From: Deinococcus sp. JMULE3
Lineage (GTDB): Bacteria; Deinococcota; Deinococci; Deinococcales; Deinococcaceae
Direction: 5' to 3'
NCBI RefSeq assembly: GCF_013337115.1
Contig: NZ_SGWE01000004.1
Location: 2,032,001 to 2,096,000 of the forward strand
DNA length: 64,000 bases
This document shows, in pieces, positions 34,943 to 45,975 of this stretch; positions within the stretch are counted from its first letter, which is position 1, and each line of letters opens with the position of its first letter. The notes under the pieces were generated by a model. It did not search any database. It saw only the letters and a program-made list of their open reading frames with translations, and was not told the origin of the DNA. The position numbers were made by a program, and so were the translations under genes.

Positions 34943-35303
34943 CCGGGCACCTGCGTCACCTGACCGAGGCGAGGTTGCACGGCATGGCGCGCTCCGGATC
35001 ACGTACCGGCTTGATCCGCTGAGTGTGCCGTGAGAATACCCCCGACAGGGGTGTGTCAGAGTTGCTTGCACCCTGAGGGCTGCATGTTCAGCAGGTGTTC
35101 ATTTGTGAAAAATGCCGTATCTGCCGCGAAAACGCTGGACGGTAAGATGAGATTGATCCTCGACTGCCCCCAGGCGTTCCAGCCGGACTTCCGACCGCTC
35201 AGAGCGGTGTAAGCAGAGCGTAAGACGACCACTCCTAACCTTTGCTCAGTTCTGGTGAACGGAACACGGGGCCAAGCAGTGGCCCGCCTGGAAGGAGAAG
35301 CAC
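34943..35303 (+). other. 361-bp intergenic region ahead of surface-protein locus
   Basis: No convincing gene. It contains a perfect 7+1+7 palindrome ACCGCTC-A-GAGCGGT (35194-35208) followed by two TAAG boxes 11 bp apart (35210 and 35221) and a third TAAG at 35143. Boxes spaced by one helical turn are typical of OmpR/PhoB-type regulators. The region is less GC-rich than its surroundings and probably drives the locus that follows. Confidence 0.5.
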
Positions 35304-35792
35304 ATGAAGCTCAAGTTCGCCCTGATGATCACCCTCGCCGGCGCCGCAGCCGCTCAGACGGCCAGTCCGGTCAGCCTGAACCTGGTCATGTCGCTGGTGA
35401 AGACGGTCAAGGTGGACGGCAAGGCCACCGAGCAGTTCGCGCCCAGCCCCAAGACCGTCCTGCCCGGTGACGTGATCCGCCAGGTCGTCACGGTCCGCAA
35501 CGGCAGCGGCAAGGCCCTGAAGAACGTGCCCGTGACACTGCCGGTCCCCAAGAACACCCGCTACCTCGCTCCGGAGAAGGGCCTGGACGACGTCCGCGCC
35601 GAGTACTCCATCGATGGCAAAACCTTCGCCCCCGCGCCCCTCATGAAGAAAGTGACCGTCACGGAAAACGGCCGCAGCGTCGTGAAGGAGGTGGAGGTGA
35701 AACCCAGCGAGTACACCACCGTCCGCTGGACCGTCAGTGAACTCGGCGCCGACCAGACCCTGAAACTCGGCTACCGCATCCAGGTCAAGTAA
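35304..35792 (+). CDS. Secreted single-domain DUF11-like protein
   Basis: 162 aa. Signal peptide MKLKFALMITLAGAAAAQ, then one Ig-like DUF11-style domain: PGDVIRQVVTVRNGSGKALKNVPVTLPVPKNTRYL followed by a YSIDGKTFAPA turn and VRWTVSELGADQTLKLGYRIQVK. GGAGAAG precedes the ATG. First gene of a five-gene same-strand run of envelope proteins, 47 nt from the next. A small periplasmic or surface subunit is likely; function unknown. Confidence 0.83.
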   Translation: MKLKFALMITLAGAAAAQTASPVSLNLVMSLVKTVKVDGKATEQFAPSPKTVLPGDVIRQVVTVRNGSGKALKNVPVTLPVPKNTRYLAPEKGLDDVRAEYSIDGKTFAPAPLMKKVTVTENGRSVVKEVEVKPSEYTTVRWTVSELGADQTLKLGYRIQVK

Positions 35793-35839
35793 CCGTTCAC
35801 CCCACCCCCACCTACCCTCGCCCCACCCGGAGGAACCCC

Positions 35840-38137
35840 ATGAAAAAGTCCCACCTGCTCGCCCTGATGGTCTCCCTGGCCGCCGGCACCGCCGCCGCTG
35901 AAGGCACCGTCGCCGGCACCACCATCGAGAACACCGCCAGCGCCAGCTTCCAGGATCCCGCCAACGCCGGCACCACCCTGACCAGCAACTCCAACACCGT
36001 CAGCACCACCGTGCTGCCGCTGCCCGGCTTCGACATCGTGTACACCGGCGGCACCGCCGACGGCAACGACATCACCAGCACCCCGATCCTGACCACCGGC
36101 GCCGTCCCCGGCCAGAAGGTCACCACGCAGTACTCCGTGCTGAACAACGGCAACGTGACCCTGACCGTGAACCTGGCCGCCGACACCACCGGCGCCGCCA
36201 GCGGGCAGACCGTGCAGTACTTCCTGGATGCCAACGGTGACGGCGTGGCCGACAGCTCCACCCCCATCACCAGCGTCATCGTGCCCGTGGACGATCCCAG
36301 CACCCCCGCCGACGAGGGCATCGTGAAGATCATCCAGGTCGTGACCCTGCCCACCGACCCGGCCCTGATCACGCCCAGCAGCGTGTTCGGCGCGTCCCCC
36401 GAGGGCACGGTCACCGGCACCGCCGGCGCCGACCCGCTCGTGACCCCCGGCAACGGCTACGCCAGCGGCACCACCGTCTACGAGGACGGCAAGGCCGTCA
36501 ACACCGACCTGCAGTTCGTGCGCATCACGGTGTTCGCCCCCGCGCTGGACAACAACCCCAACGTGGACCCCACCACCCCGGTCGACAGCGCCGGTAACCC
36601 CATCACCGATCCGGCGCTGGTCCCGCCCAGCCAGACCGTGCAGATCCCCACCGAAGCGGTCGGGACGACCGGCGACGCCACCCCCGTGGTCCCCACCACC
36701 GGTTACATCACCCCCGGCGCACCCACCAGCGACCCCACCCCCGGCGGCACGCCCATCGTGCCCAACGTGGCCGGTGACATCCAGATCGCCTACCCCAAGG
36801 CCGACGCCAACACCAACCCCGACACCGTGGTGTTCTCGAACAACCTGACCAACACCAGCGGCGCGACCGACAAGGTGCAGCTGTACCCCACCCTGGCCGA
36901 CGGCACTCCTGACCCCGCCTACACCTACGACCCCGCCACCGGCACCTTCACGAACGCGACGACCGGTGTGGTCATCCGCTTCCTGGACCCGGTGACCGGC
37001 AACCCCATCCTGGCCTCCACCGATCCCAGCAACCCCACTGCCGCTGTGTACCCCACCGTGACCGTGCCCTCGGGCAGCACCGTGGTGTACCGCACGGAAG
37101 TCACCTACCCCGATCCCGACGACAGCGCCGTGATCACCCCCGTGACCGTCGTGATCGGCGCGGACTCCCTGAAGGACGCCGGGATCAAGTCCGACAGCAG
37201 CACCACCAACACCATCCTGCCGCCCTCGGCGCAGTTCGGTGACGCCACCGGCACCCTGGGCGCCGTCAGCACCCCCGCGCCCATCCAGACCGTCAACCCC
37301 GGCGGCACCCAGAGCGGCGTGGCCAGCCCCGACCTGAGCGACGCGACCGCCGTCTTCCAGATGGACGTCGTGAACAACGGCCAGTACAACGACAGCTACA
37401 CCCTGAGCGGCAGCGTCACCCTGACCGACGCCGCCACCGGCAACCCGGTCGTGGTGCCCGTGCTGTACTACGCCCCGGACGGCTCGCTGCTGCCCCGCCT
37501 GAGCAACGACCCCCTGAGCCCCGACTACAACAAGTTCATCACGCCCGTCATCGCCCCCGGCACCGAGTACAAGCCCTACGCGGTCGTGCAGGTCCCGGTC
37601 GGCACGCTGACCGGTGACTACACCGTCACGCAGAACGCCGTCGGGAACTACAGCACCATCCCGATGACCGACACCAACGACGTCATCCGCGTCGCCCCGG
37701 ACGGGAACGTCGCCGTCGCCAAGTTCGTCGCCAAGAGCGGCGTGACCGCCGCCAGCAACCCCGTCAACGGCATCGACAACCCCGCCAACTTCACCGCGAC
37801 CGGCGCGACCGGCGCCAAGCCCGGCGACGACATCACCTACCGCATCATCGCGAAGAACAACTACAACACCACCATCAGCAACTTCTTCCTGAGCGACACC
37901 GTGCCCGCGAACACCCTGTTCAAGAGCATCCAGCTGCTGGACGCCAGCGGCACCGTGATCAGCACCAACGTCATCTACAAGGTCGGCAGCGGCGCCTGGG
38001 GCGCCACCGCCCCCGCCGCCGGCCTGGCCAACCCCAGCGTGATCTACATCGCCCTGGACGCCAACGGCGACAACGTCCCCGACGCGCTGGCCCCCACCAC
38101 CACCCTGACGGCCGAGTTCGTGGTCACCGTCAAGTAA
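35840..38137 (+). CDS. Large secreted surface protein with DUF11-like repeats
   Basis: 765 aa. Signal peptide [22 protein letters not shown], then beta-rich Thr/Ala/Pro-rich repeats. The opening [33 protein letters not shown] is the motif that precedes DUF11 arrays. Each repeat has a [16 protein letters not shown] or [16 protein letters not shown] segment, and Asp-rich [12 protein letters not shown] and [11 protein letters not shown] loops may bind calcium. No Cys, no membrane anchor, no sorting signal. GGAGGAA precedes the ATG. It ends at a clear terminator, so the next gene has its own promoter. A structural surface role is inferred. Confidence 0.88.
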   Translation: MKKSHLLALMVSLAAGTAAAEGTVAGTTIENTASASFQDPANAGTTLTSNSNTVSTTVLPLPGFDIVYTGGTADGNDITSTPILTTGAVPGQKVTTQYSVLNNGNVTLTVNLAADTTGAASGQTVQYFLDANGDGVADSSTPITSVIVPVDDPSTPADEGIVKIIQVVTLPTDPALITPSSVFGASPEGTVTGTAGADPLVTPGNGYASGTTVYEDGKAVNTDLQFVRITVFAPALDNNPNVDPTTPVDSAGNPITDPALVPPSQTVQIPTEAVGTTGDATPVVPTTGYITPGAPTSDPTPGGTPIVPNVAGDIQIAYPKADANTNPDTVVFSNNLTNTSGATDKVQLYPTLADGTPDPAYTYDPATGTFTNATTGVVIRFLDPVTGNPILASTDPSNPTAAVYPTVTVPSGSTVVYRTEVTYPDPDDSAVITPVTVVIGADSLKDAGIKSDSSTTNTILPPSAQFGDATGTLGAVSTPAPIQTVNPGGTQSGVASPDLSDATAVFQMDVVNNGQYNDSYTLSGSVTLTDAATGNPVVVPVLYYAPDGSLLPRLSNDPLSPDYNKFITPVIAPGTEYKPYAVVQVPVGTLTGDYTVTQNAVGNYSTIPMTDTNDVIRVAPDGNVAVAKFVAKSGVTAASNPVNGIDNPANFTATGATGAKPGDDITYRIIAKNNYNTTISNFFLSDTVPANTLFKSIQLLDASGTVISTNVIYKVGSGAWGATAPAAGLANPSVIYIALDANGDNVPDALAPTTTLTAEFVVTVK

Positions 38138-38145
38138 GTCCATCC

Positions 38146-38184
38146 GGGCGCGCCCTGCATGACCGCGGGGTGCGCCCTTTTCAC
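38146..38184 (+). terminator. Intrinsic terminator
   Basis: GGGCGC...GCGCCC with inner CCC/GGG pairing, followed by TTTT, 9 nt after the stop of the 765-aa protein gene. Confidence 0.75.
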
Positions 38185-38195
38185 AACACCAGACT

Positions 38196-38220
38196 CACAT
38201 TTGAAATTTCGCACATTTGA
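38196..38220. promoter_or_regulatory. Direct repeat CACATTTGA x2, possible operator
   Basis: Two identical 9-mers (38196-38204 and 38212-38220), 16 bp apart, in an AT-rich patch between a terminator and the start of the next surface-protein gene. It may be a regulator site or form part of the promoter. Confidence 0.4.
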
Positions 38221-38271
38221 GTGCGCCGCCTCACCCACCGCACAGCAGGTGCCCCCCCCGAGGAGCCCACC

Positions 38272-41042
38272 GTGAACCGAGCCCTGACCACCCTGAGCGC
38301 CCTGCTCGCCCTGAGCACCACCACCCAGGCCCTGACCCCCGCCGGCACCGAGATCATCAACCAGGCGCAGGCCGAGTTCGAGCCTCCCACCCCGCAGGAC
38401 CCCGGCACTGCCGTGTCCAACGTGATCCGCACCGTCGTGCAGGCGGTGTGCTCGGTCAGCGTCACCCCGGACGGCACGGTCGCGCAGCCCGGCCAGAGCG
38501 CCGCCCTGCTGCCCGGCGAGGACGCGGTGTTCACGTACACGGTCGTGAACACCGGCAACACCACCGAGGCCTTCCCCGTCACGGTCCAGCAGGAGGCCGG
38601 AACCATCACGCCCGGCACCCGCATCGTCGAGGACCGCAACGGCAACGGGCAACCCGACCCGGACGAACCCGAGGTGACCAGCGTGACCCTGGCCCCCGAG
38701 TCCAGCGCGCAACTGCTGCTGATCGTCGACCCCGGCACCGCGCAGGGCGACGCGTACCTGAACCTTGTCAGTTCCTGCGCGGGCGGCGAGAACCGCGACG
38801 CGAACAACGTCAGCGTCGTCCGCGTCGGCCCGCCCCCCGTGCTCGGCGTCCAGAAGACCTTCAGCCCCGCCCTGGTCCGCCCCGGCACGGAAACCACCGT
38901 CACCGTCACCACCAGCAACACCGGTCAGGGCGAGAGCCGCGAGGTCATCCTGACCGACCTGCTGGCCGATCAGATCGCGCGCGGCCTGAGCTTCGTGCCC
39001 GGCAGCGCCCGCACGAACGTCGGCACGCTGGAGTACACCACCGACGGCACCACCTGGAGCGCCGCCGAAACCGCCCCGGTCCGCGGCGTGCGCGTGCGCG
39101 TCCCCAGCCTTGCGCCCGGCGCGAGCGTCCAGCTGACCTTCCGCATGCTCGCCACCGCCGCCGCCGAGGGGCAGCAGGTCGTGAACACCGCCACCGTCCA
39201 GACCGGCCAGGAACAGGCCAGCGGCAGCGCCACGGCCGACGTCCGCTACCAGCCGGCCGTCGCCATCGGCCCGGTCGGGAACCCCGAGGCGCCCGAAGCT
39301 ACCCCCGCCGACCAGCAGAGCAAACCATTCGCCGTCGCCGGGCAGCAGGTGTGCTTCGACCACACCGCCAAGAACACCGGCGACGTGCAGGACAACTACC
39401 GCGTGACCGTCACCTACCCGCAGGGCGGCGCGACCGCCACGCTGTACGGCGAGAACGGCCAGCCGCTCGTCCAGCCCCTGACCCTGGACCCGGGTCAGAC
39501 GGCGTTCGTCCGCATCTGCTACGACGCTCAGCCCGGCGATCTGAACGCCCTGATCACCATCCAGGGTGAGCGCGGCACCAGCAACACCACCAGCGACCGG
39601 GTCGGCAGCGTGCAGGGCGGCCTGCCAGAACTCCGGAAGAGTTACGCCGCCACCTCGAAGAACGAACAGGGTCAACCCGTCCCCATCCCCGAAGGTGGCA
39701 CCGTCGCCATTGGCGACACCGTCACCTACACCCTGACGATCCGCAACCCGTACACGCTGCCCCTGACGAACGTGGTCGTCACCGACCCCATCCCCGCGCA
39801 CCTCGACGCGACCGCCGTCGACCAGGGCGGTGTCCTCAGCGGCGTGAGCGGCGCCCAGACCGCCACCTGGACCCTGGGCACCCTCGCCCCCGGCGAGACC
39901 CGCACCCTGACCATCACCACCACCGTCAGCGACCGCGCCGTGGACGGCGAAGCCCTGAAGAACATCTTCAGGCTCGTCAGTACCGAACTGACCCAGCCGC
40001 TCCCCAGCAACGAGGTCCAGACGCCCGTCTGGAGCGCCAAACTGCTCATCGAGAAGACCGTCAGCGCCCCGAGGCCACCTACGGCGACAAACTGACCTAC
40101 ACCCTGAAGATCACCAACCAGTCCGCGACGACCGACATCGACGACGCCCTCATCACCGACACGCCCGCCCGCGGCCTGGAGTACGTTCCCGGCACGAGCA
40201 CCCTGGGCGGCAAACCCCTGGCCGACCCGGTGATCGAGAACGGCAGCCTGAACTGGAATGCCGGACGCATCGCCGCCGGGCAGAGCATCACCATCACCTA
40301 CCAGACCCGCGTGACCCCCGAAGCGGTCGGGCAGCTGGTGAACACCGTGGTCGTCAGCGGCAAGGGCGCCGGGGGCGTGGCCCGCGCGATCGCCAGCAAC
40401 CGCGCCACCGCCACCACCAAACTCAACCCCCTGAAGTTCTCCCCGCTGGCCGACATCGTCGGGACGGTCTTCGTGGACCGCAACCGCAACGGCCTGTTCG
40501 ACCCGCTGCTCGACCTGCCCGTCCCACGCGCCCGCGTGCTGCTCGCCGGGGGCCGCGAGGTCCTCACCGACGCGCGCGGCCGCTACTCCTTCCCGAACGT
40601 GCCCACCGGCACCCACGCCCTGCGCCTGGACCCCAACACCACCCCCTACCCACCGCTGCACGTCCCGCAGGACGGCGGCCTGAGCGGCACCCGCACCGTG
40701 TTCGTGCGCGGCCTGACGAGCGTGGACTTCCCGCTGGCCCCGCTGGGCGGCCAGATCGACGCGCTGCGCCGCACCACCCTGACCGTCGGCGACGTTCGCC
40801 TGGAGAAGACCGTGTACGCCGTGGACGGCGGCTACGTCGTCACGCTGCGCCTGATCACCCCGCGCCGCCTGGAAGAGGTGAACCTGACCGATCCCTTACC
40901 AGCGGGCGCCACTTTGAAAGAAGGCAGAAATATTCACAACGGTACCGTTGAGGCAGGTGAACTGAATCTCACCTACCGCTTCGACTGGACGGGCGAGCCA
41001 CGGGCCGCCACCACCGATCCAGATCTGAGCTGGAGGTACTGA
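38272..41042 (+). pseudogene. DUF11/SdrD-B-like surface protein, one-base frameshift
   Basis: GTG start with GAGGAG; signal peptide [20 protein letters not shown]. Several DUF11 repeats follow ([28 protein letters not shown] is broken over 39700-39795). The frame is lost at CCCC (40067-40070): one missing base. Beyond it the sense resumes at [16 protein letters not shown] and continues to an SdrD-B-like module ([33 protein letters not shown]). Corrected length is about 923 aa. The next gene starts 2 nt after the stop, so the pair is coupled. A sequence error is likely. Confidence 0.85.
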
Positions 41043-41044
41043 AC

Positions 41045-44000
41045 GTGCAACCGGACTTCAAGCGCATCGCCTCGACCCTCTCGGCCCTGCTGGCCGTGAG
41101 TGTCTCGGCCAGCGCACAGGACATCAGCACCAGCCTGCCCCTGACCACCGTCGGCGACCGCCTGATGTGGACCGTTGGTGACCAGGACCTGACCCTGGAA
41201 GTCCCGCTGGACGGCCCCGTACGGCTGGAACTGTACAGCCCGCGCCTGGACCAGAGCGACTACCGCGCCGACACCTACTACGGGGACGAGCAGTACGACG
41301 CCAACCGCAGCCAGGTCACCACCACCTTCACCGTGCTGCGCGAGGACGGCAGCACCCTGCTGACCCGCACCTTCACCCCTGGCCAGCACGACTGGGAGAC
41401 CCTGCTCGACCAGGAACTTCCCGCCGGGCGCTACCGCATCCGCGCCGCCACCAGCGGCAACGGCAAGAACACCTTCGCGATCCGCCTCGCGGGCGTCAGT
41501 GCCGAAGTGAACGCCGACCAGATCAGCGTCAACGTCCACTCCCGCGAGTGGGTCCCGGCCGTGAACGTCACCACCGACGGCCGCACCCACGTCCTGCGCA
41601 TGTACGACGGCGACGGCCCCCAGGAACTCCAGGCCCGCCTGCGCGACACCGAAGGCAACCTCTACCCCCTGCAGGTCAGCGCCGACCTGACCTACACCGA
41701 CCTGCCCCTGCCAGAGCGGGCCGGAACCTACACCGTCGAACTGCGCCAGCCGGCCACCGCCCGCCAGTTCAGCAACACCGTCGGCTTCGGCCTGATCCGC
41801 GCCGGGAGCCCCGCGCCCATCACGGTCGCCCGCGTCGACCAGACCGGCATGCTGGGCGTCACCGCCGAACTGATCCTCCCCGGCGAGACCCGCCCCACCA
41901 CCGCGCAGGTCACCGTGGGTAAGACCCCTGTGACAGTCAATGGCAGCTTCGAGCGCCGCGTCGTCGCCGGGACGTACCCGGTGACCGCCGCGCCCGTCCC
42001 CGGCGCGCAGGTCAGCGTCAGCGGCGAGATCACCGTGCCCAAGGACGGCCGGGGCGACGCCCGCGTGCAGATCCGCCCCGACGTGAACCTCGACCTGCAG
42101 ACCGACAAGCTGGACGTCTGCGTGGGTGACACCGTCACCCTCCGCGCCCGCGCGGCCACCGAATTCCAGGGCGACCTGCCCCTGACCCTCAGCCTGGACC
42201 TGCCGGGCCTCGGTGACGCCCAGGAGAAGACCGGCACCCTGAACGCCGCGACCCCCGGCGAACTGAGCTTCACCGCTGCCCCCACCCAGCCCGGCCCGCT
42301 GACCATCACCGCCCGCCTGGCCCCCTGGGGTCTGGAACGCCAGGTGAAGGTCAACGTGCTGGCCGACAGCACCGCCCTGCAAGTCCAGCGCAGCGCCCCC
42401 GGCGTGGCCACCGTCGGCGACGAGATCACCCTGGGCCTCACGCTGCGCAACACCGGCGACCAGCGCGTCACCTACCGCCTGCGCGACGACCTGCCCGCCG
42501 GACTCGAAGCGCTGGACAGCACCGAGTTCACCGGCGTCCTCGCCCCAGGCGAGACCCGCACCCTGACCCACACGGCCCGCGTCACGCAGCCCGGCACGCA
42601 CACCCTGACCGCCCGCATCGGGACCGACACCTGCGCCGCCACCCAGACGACCTCCGCGCAGATCCAGGCTCAGGCACCGGCCCCCACCCCGCAGCCCACC
42701 CCCGCCCCGGAACCCGCACCAGCCCCGCAGGCGCAGCGCAGCAGCAGCGTCTCGCTGCCGTTCGACGCGCCCGCCCAGGCCACCGAACTGGTCGTCGCGC
42801 ACGCCGTGCCCACCGGCGCGCAGTACGTGCCCGGCAGCGCCCGCATGAACGGCCAGCCGCTCGCCGACCCGCTGCGCGGCCCCAGCGGCACCCTGTACTG
42901 GACGCTGCCCGGCACCGCCCAGCGCACGGGCAGCGCCCTGCGCGGCGCCGTCACCTACGACCTGAGCCACACCGGCCCGCTGGGCGAACTGCCCGCGCCC
43001 GCCCTGCTCGCCCGCTTCAAGGGCGAACGCAGCGAGATCCTGCAGGGCCGCGTGGACGAGGGCGACCTGCGCGCCGCCCGCCCCCTGGGCAGCGTCCAGA
43101 ACACCCTGAACGAGAACCCGGGCGCCATCAAGTTCCCCCTGCAGGGCAGCCTGATCCGCATCCGCGACCGCATCAACATCACCGTGGAAGTCCCGCAGGG
43201 CGCCGCGCAACCCCTGACCGTCAACGGCCAGGTCATCAGCGACGACCGCATCGGCGAGACCACCACCGACCCCACCCGCGGCGTGCGCCGCCTCACCTAC
43301 GTCGGCGTGCCCCTCAAGGCAGGCCTGAACACCCTGCAGCTCGGGGCCGACACCGTCACCGTGCAACTGGTCGGCGCCACCGCCCGCACCGAGATCACCC
43401 CCGTGACACTCAAGGCCGACGGCGCCACGCCCATCCGCCTGAAGATCCGCACCCTGGACGCCAACGGCAACCCCAGCAGCCAGGCGAACGTCACCCTGAG
43501 CAGCTCCCTGGAACCCCTGAACCCCGACGCCAACCCCGGCGAGAGCGGCTACCAGATCCGCCTGGAGGGCGGCGAGGGCGAACTCGTCCTGCAACCCCAG
43601 TCCACCCCCACCACCCTGAAACTGAAGGTCATGCAGGGCCAGGACGTCCTGACCCGCACCTTCGACATCACCCCCGACGACAGCCGCGTCGGCGTCGGCC
43701 TGATCAGCGCCACCCTGGGCCTCGACGGAAACCTGAACCTGAGTGACGACCTGACCTGGCAGGCCCGCGCCAGCTACGAAGGCCCCCTGGCAGGCGGCAA
43801 ACTGTACGTCGCCGCCGACAAGGACGGCCTGCCCACCGAACAGGACACCCTCAGGCGCTTCGCGGCCTTCGGGGACGCCAGCGTCCAGAGCACCCCGCTG
43901 CAGGGCATCGACCCCGTCGCCGCCCGCTACGACCACCCCACCCTGCGCGCCGAGTACCGCCGCAGCAGCCTGCCCATCGACGTGCTGCCCGTCGGCGAAC

Positions 44001-45823
44001 AGCTGACCGCCCTGACCGTCACCAGCAAGAGCAACCCCCAGGTCAGCGGCTTCGTCGCCCTGGTCCCCGAGGACCGCGCCCAGGACACCCTGACCCCCGA
44101 AGGCACCCGCCTGCTGCGCCTGACCCGCGGCAACGTCGCCGAGGGCAGCGAAACCCTGGTCGTCCAGACCCTGGAACAGGGCACCGGCAAGGTCCTCGCC
44201 CAGCAGACCCTGGCCCGCAACGTCGACTACATCCTCGACACCCGCACCGGCATCGTCACCCTGGCCCGCGCCCTCGACGACACCGACGCCCGCCTGAACG
44301 ACATCCGCGTGCAGGCCACCTACCGCCTGAACAACCCCCTGGACCAGCGCCAGCTCGCCTACGGCGCCCAGATCAAGTACCAGGCCGCGCAGGCCACGGT
44401 CGGCGCCGCCGTCATCAGCCTCGACGGGACCGTCACCGCCGGCGCCCGCGCCACCTACGACAACGGCACCACCCGCACCGACGGCCTGCTCGCGTACTCC
44501 GGCGGCTTCCAGGCCAGCGCCGACCTCAGCACCACCCTGGGCCGCAGCAGCATTCAGGCGCGCATCCGCTACCAGGACGGCCAGTACCAGGGCCTCGCCC
44601 CGATCGCCCCCGGCCTGAACGCCAACGCCAGCGTCAGCACCCAGCACACCACCAGCCTCAGCAGCAGCGTCCAGGCCGAATACCACAACACCCTCGGCGC
44701 CGCCGCGAAAGACAAACAGGGGGGCAGCGTCACCGCCCGTGCCGACTACCGCCTCGCGCCCTTCAGCGTCGGCGCCGGCGTCAAGTACGCCTACGGCGAC
44801 CAGTACGGCGTCGGCGCCGTCCTCAGCGCCGGGTACCACCGCTCCCCCGTCGACGTGGACATCACCCACACCCAGCCGCTGGCCGGAACCGCCGGAGGCA
44901 ACCTCGACCCCATCACCACCGTCACCACCCGCTACGCCGTCACCGACGCCATCACCCTCGGCATCACCGACGAGATCAACTGGAAGACCGGCCAGCGCGC
45001 CACCCTGACCCTCGACAGCCGCCTGGGCAGCACCAACTACCAGGTCGCCTACGACCTCCCCACCGCAGGCGGCCAGGGCAACCGCGCCCGCTTCGGCGTC
45101 ACCACCACCGTCGCCCTCAGCGACCAGCTGACCGCCGGCGTACGCGGCAGCGCCACCTACGCCATCAGCACCCGCGAACCCCAGCTCGGCGCCGGACTCG
45201 ACCTGAACTACAAGACCCAGACCCTCAGCGCCACCACCGGCACCGACCTCACCTACAGCAACAAGGGCTTCGGCGTCGTCCTGCGCGGCGGCGTCAGCGG
45301 CAGCCTGAGCGACCACCTGACCCTCACCGCCGACGGCCTCGTTGAATTCGGCGCCGGAAAGAACGGCCAGCGCGCCGCCATCGGCTTCGCGTACCGCAAC
45401 CGCACCTTCAACGCCCTGGGCAGCGCCCGCTACGTCAACGGCACCCTCGCCGGAAACCAGCCCGAACTCAGCAGCAACTTCGCCGCCGAATACCGCCAGC
45501 CCACCTGGGCCCTGCGCGCCGGACTCGACACCCGCACCCTGCTGAACGACCCCGACAGCTTCACTGCCCAGCTCGGCCTGAGCGGCACCTACTACCTCAC
45601 CGACCGCATCGGCATCGGCGCCTGGGGCCGCGCCCTCACCCAGCCCGGCAGCGGCACCACCCAGTACGGCTACGGCCTCGAAGCCAGCGTCCGCGCCCTG
45701 CCCGGCACCTGGATCACCGCCGGGTACAACCCCCAGGGCTTCACCGGCATCGGCAACACCTACACCCGCCAGGGCGCCTACCTGCGCCTCGACCTGACCC
45801 TCGACGACACCCTCGGCAAGTAA
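41045..45823 (+). CDS. Very large outer-membrane protein with Ig/DUF11 domains and probable C-terminal beta-barrel
   Basis: 1592 aa from GTG, with GGAGGT upstream. Signal peptide ([24 protein letters not shown]); Ig-like and DUF11 regions (about 25-540, e.g. [23 protein letters not shown]); a Pro-rich [18 protein letters not shown] linker near 545; further Ig domains; then from about 890 alternating polar/hydrophobic strands ([58 protein letters not shown]) ending [14 protein letters not shown], as in outer-membrane barrels. Coupled to the SdrD-B-like gene, it may anchor or export it. Confidence 0.85.
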   Translation: MQPDFKRIASTLSALLAVSVSASAQDISTSLPLTTVGDRLMWTVGDQDLTLEVPLDGPVRLELYSPRLDQSDYRADTYYGDEQYDANRSQVTTTFTVLREDGSTLLTRTFTPGQHDWETLLDQELPAGRYRIRAATSGNGKNTFAIRLAGVSAEVNADQISVNVHSREWVPAVNVTTDGRTHVLRMYDGDGPQELQARLRDTEGNLYPLQVSADLTYTDLPLPERAGTYTVELRQPATARQFSNTVGFGLIRAGSPAPITVARVDQTGMLGVTAELILPGETRPTTAQVTVGKTPVTVNGSFERRVVAGTYPVTAAPVPGAQVSVSGEITVPKDGRGDARVQIRPDVNLDLQTDKLDVCVGDTVTLRARAATEFQGDLPLTLSLDLPGLGDAQEKTGTLNAATPGELSFTAAPTQPGPLTITARLAPWGLERQVKVNVLADSTALQVQRSAPGVATVGDEITLGLTLRNTGDQRVTYRLRDDLPAGLEALDSTEFTGVLAPGETRTLTHTARVTQPGTHTLTARIGTDTCAATQTTSAQIQAQAPAPTPQPTPAPEPAPAPQAQRSSSVSLPFDAPAQATELVVAHAVPTGAQYVPGSARMNGQPLADPLRGPSGTLYWTLPGTAQRTGSALRGAVTYDLSHTGPLGELPAPALLARFKGERSEILQGRVDEGDLRAARPLGSVQNTLNENPGAIKFPLQGSLIRIRDRINITVEVPQGAAQPLTVNGQVISDDRIGETTTDPTRGVRRLTYVGVPLKAGLNTLQLGADTVTVQLVGATARTEITPVTLKADGATPIRLKIRTLDANGNPSSQANVTLSSSLEPLNPDANPGESGYQIRLEGGEGELVLQPQSTPTTLKLKVMQGQDVLTRTFDITPDDSRVGVGLISATLGLDGNLNLSDDLTWQARASYEGPLAGGKLYVAADKDGLPTEQDTLRRFAAFGDASVQSTPLQGIDPVAARYDHPTLRAEYRRSSLPIDVLPVGEQLTALTVTSKSNPQVSGFVALVPEDRAQDTLTPEGTRLLRLTRGNVAEGSETLVVQTLEQGTGKVLAQQTLARNVDYILDTRTGIVTLARALDDTDARLNDIRVQATYRLNNPLDQRQLAYGAQIKYQAAQATVGAAVISLDGTVTAGARATYDNGTTRTDGLLAYSGGFQASADLSTTLGRSSIQARIRYQDGQYQGLAPIAPGLNANASVSTQHTTSLSSSVQAEYHNTLGAAAKDKQGGSVTARADYRLAPFSVGAGVKYAYGDQYGVGAVLSAGYHRSPVDVDITHTQPLAGTAGGNLDPITTVTTRYAVTDAITLGITDEINWKTGQRATLTLDSRLGSTNYQVAYDLPTAGGQGNRARFGVTTTVALSDQLTAGVRGSATYAISTREPQLGAGLDLNYKTQTLSATTGTDLTYSNKGFGVVLRGGVSGSLSDHLTLTADGLVEFGAGKNGQRAAIGFAYRNRTFNALGSARYVNGTLAGNQPELSSNFAAEYRQPTWALRAGLDTRTLLNDPDSFTAQLGLSGTYYLTDRIGIGAWGRALTQPGSGTTQYGYGLEASVRALPGTWITAGYNPQGFTGIGNTYTRQGAYLRLDLTLDDTLGK

Positions 45824-45839
45824 GGACCCCCCACCAGCA

Positions 45840-45878
45840 GGGCAGGGAGCGGCAACCTTAGCGTCCGCTCACCTGCCC
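45840..45878 (+). terminator. Hairpin after barrel protein gene
   Basis: GGGCAGG-GAGCGG pairs with CCGCTC-A-CCTGCCC (13 bp with one bulge), 16 nt after the stop. No T run follows. Confidence 0.6.
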
Positions 45879-45975
45879 TCACACCGTTTCACCCCGCGCA
45901 CCTGTAAGGCTCAGGAAAGTTCCCACACGCCAGCCTGCACGTAGGCACCCACACCACACGAAAGCGAGGCCCCGT

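Noticed and set aside
35030..35212. A 60-codon ORF in the gap before the surface locus
   Set aside because: No ribosome site, no leaderless -10 box and no coding-like codon pattern; it overlaps apparent regulatory repeats.
40973..45316. A 1447-codon open frame on the minus strand opposite the barrel gene
   Set aside because: Its Gly/Ala/Val/Gln-rich composition is the mirror of GC-rich codons on the plus strand; the plus-strand gene has a signal peptide, ribosome site and domain sense.
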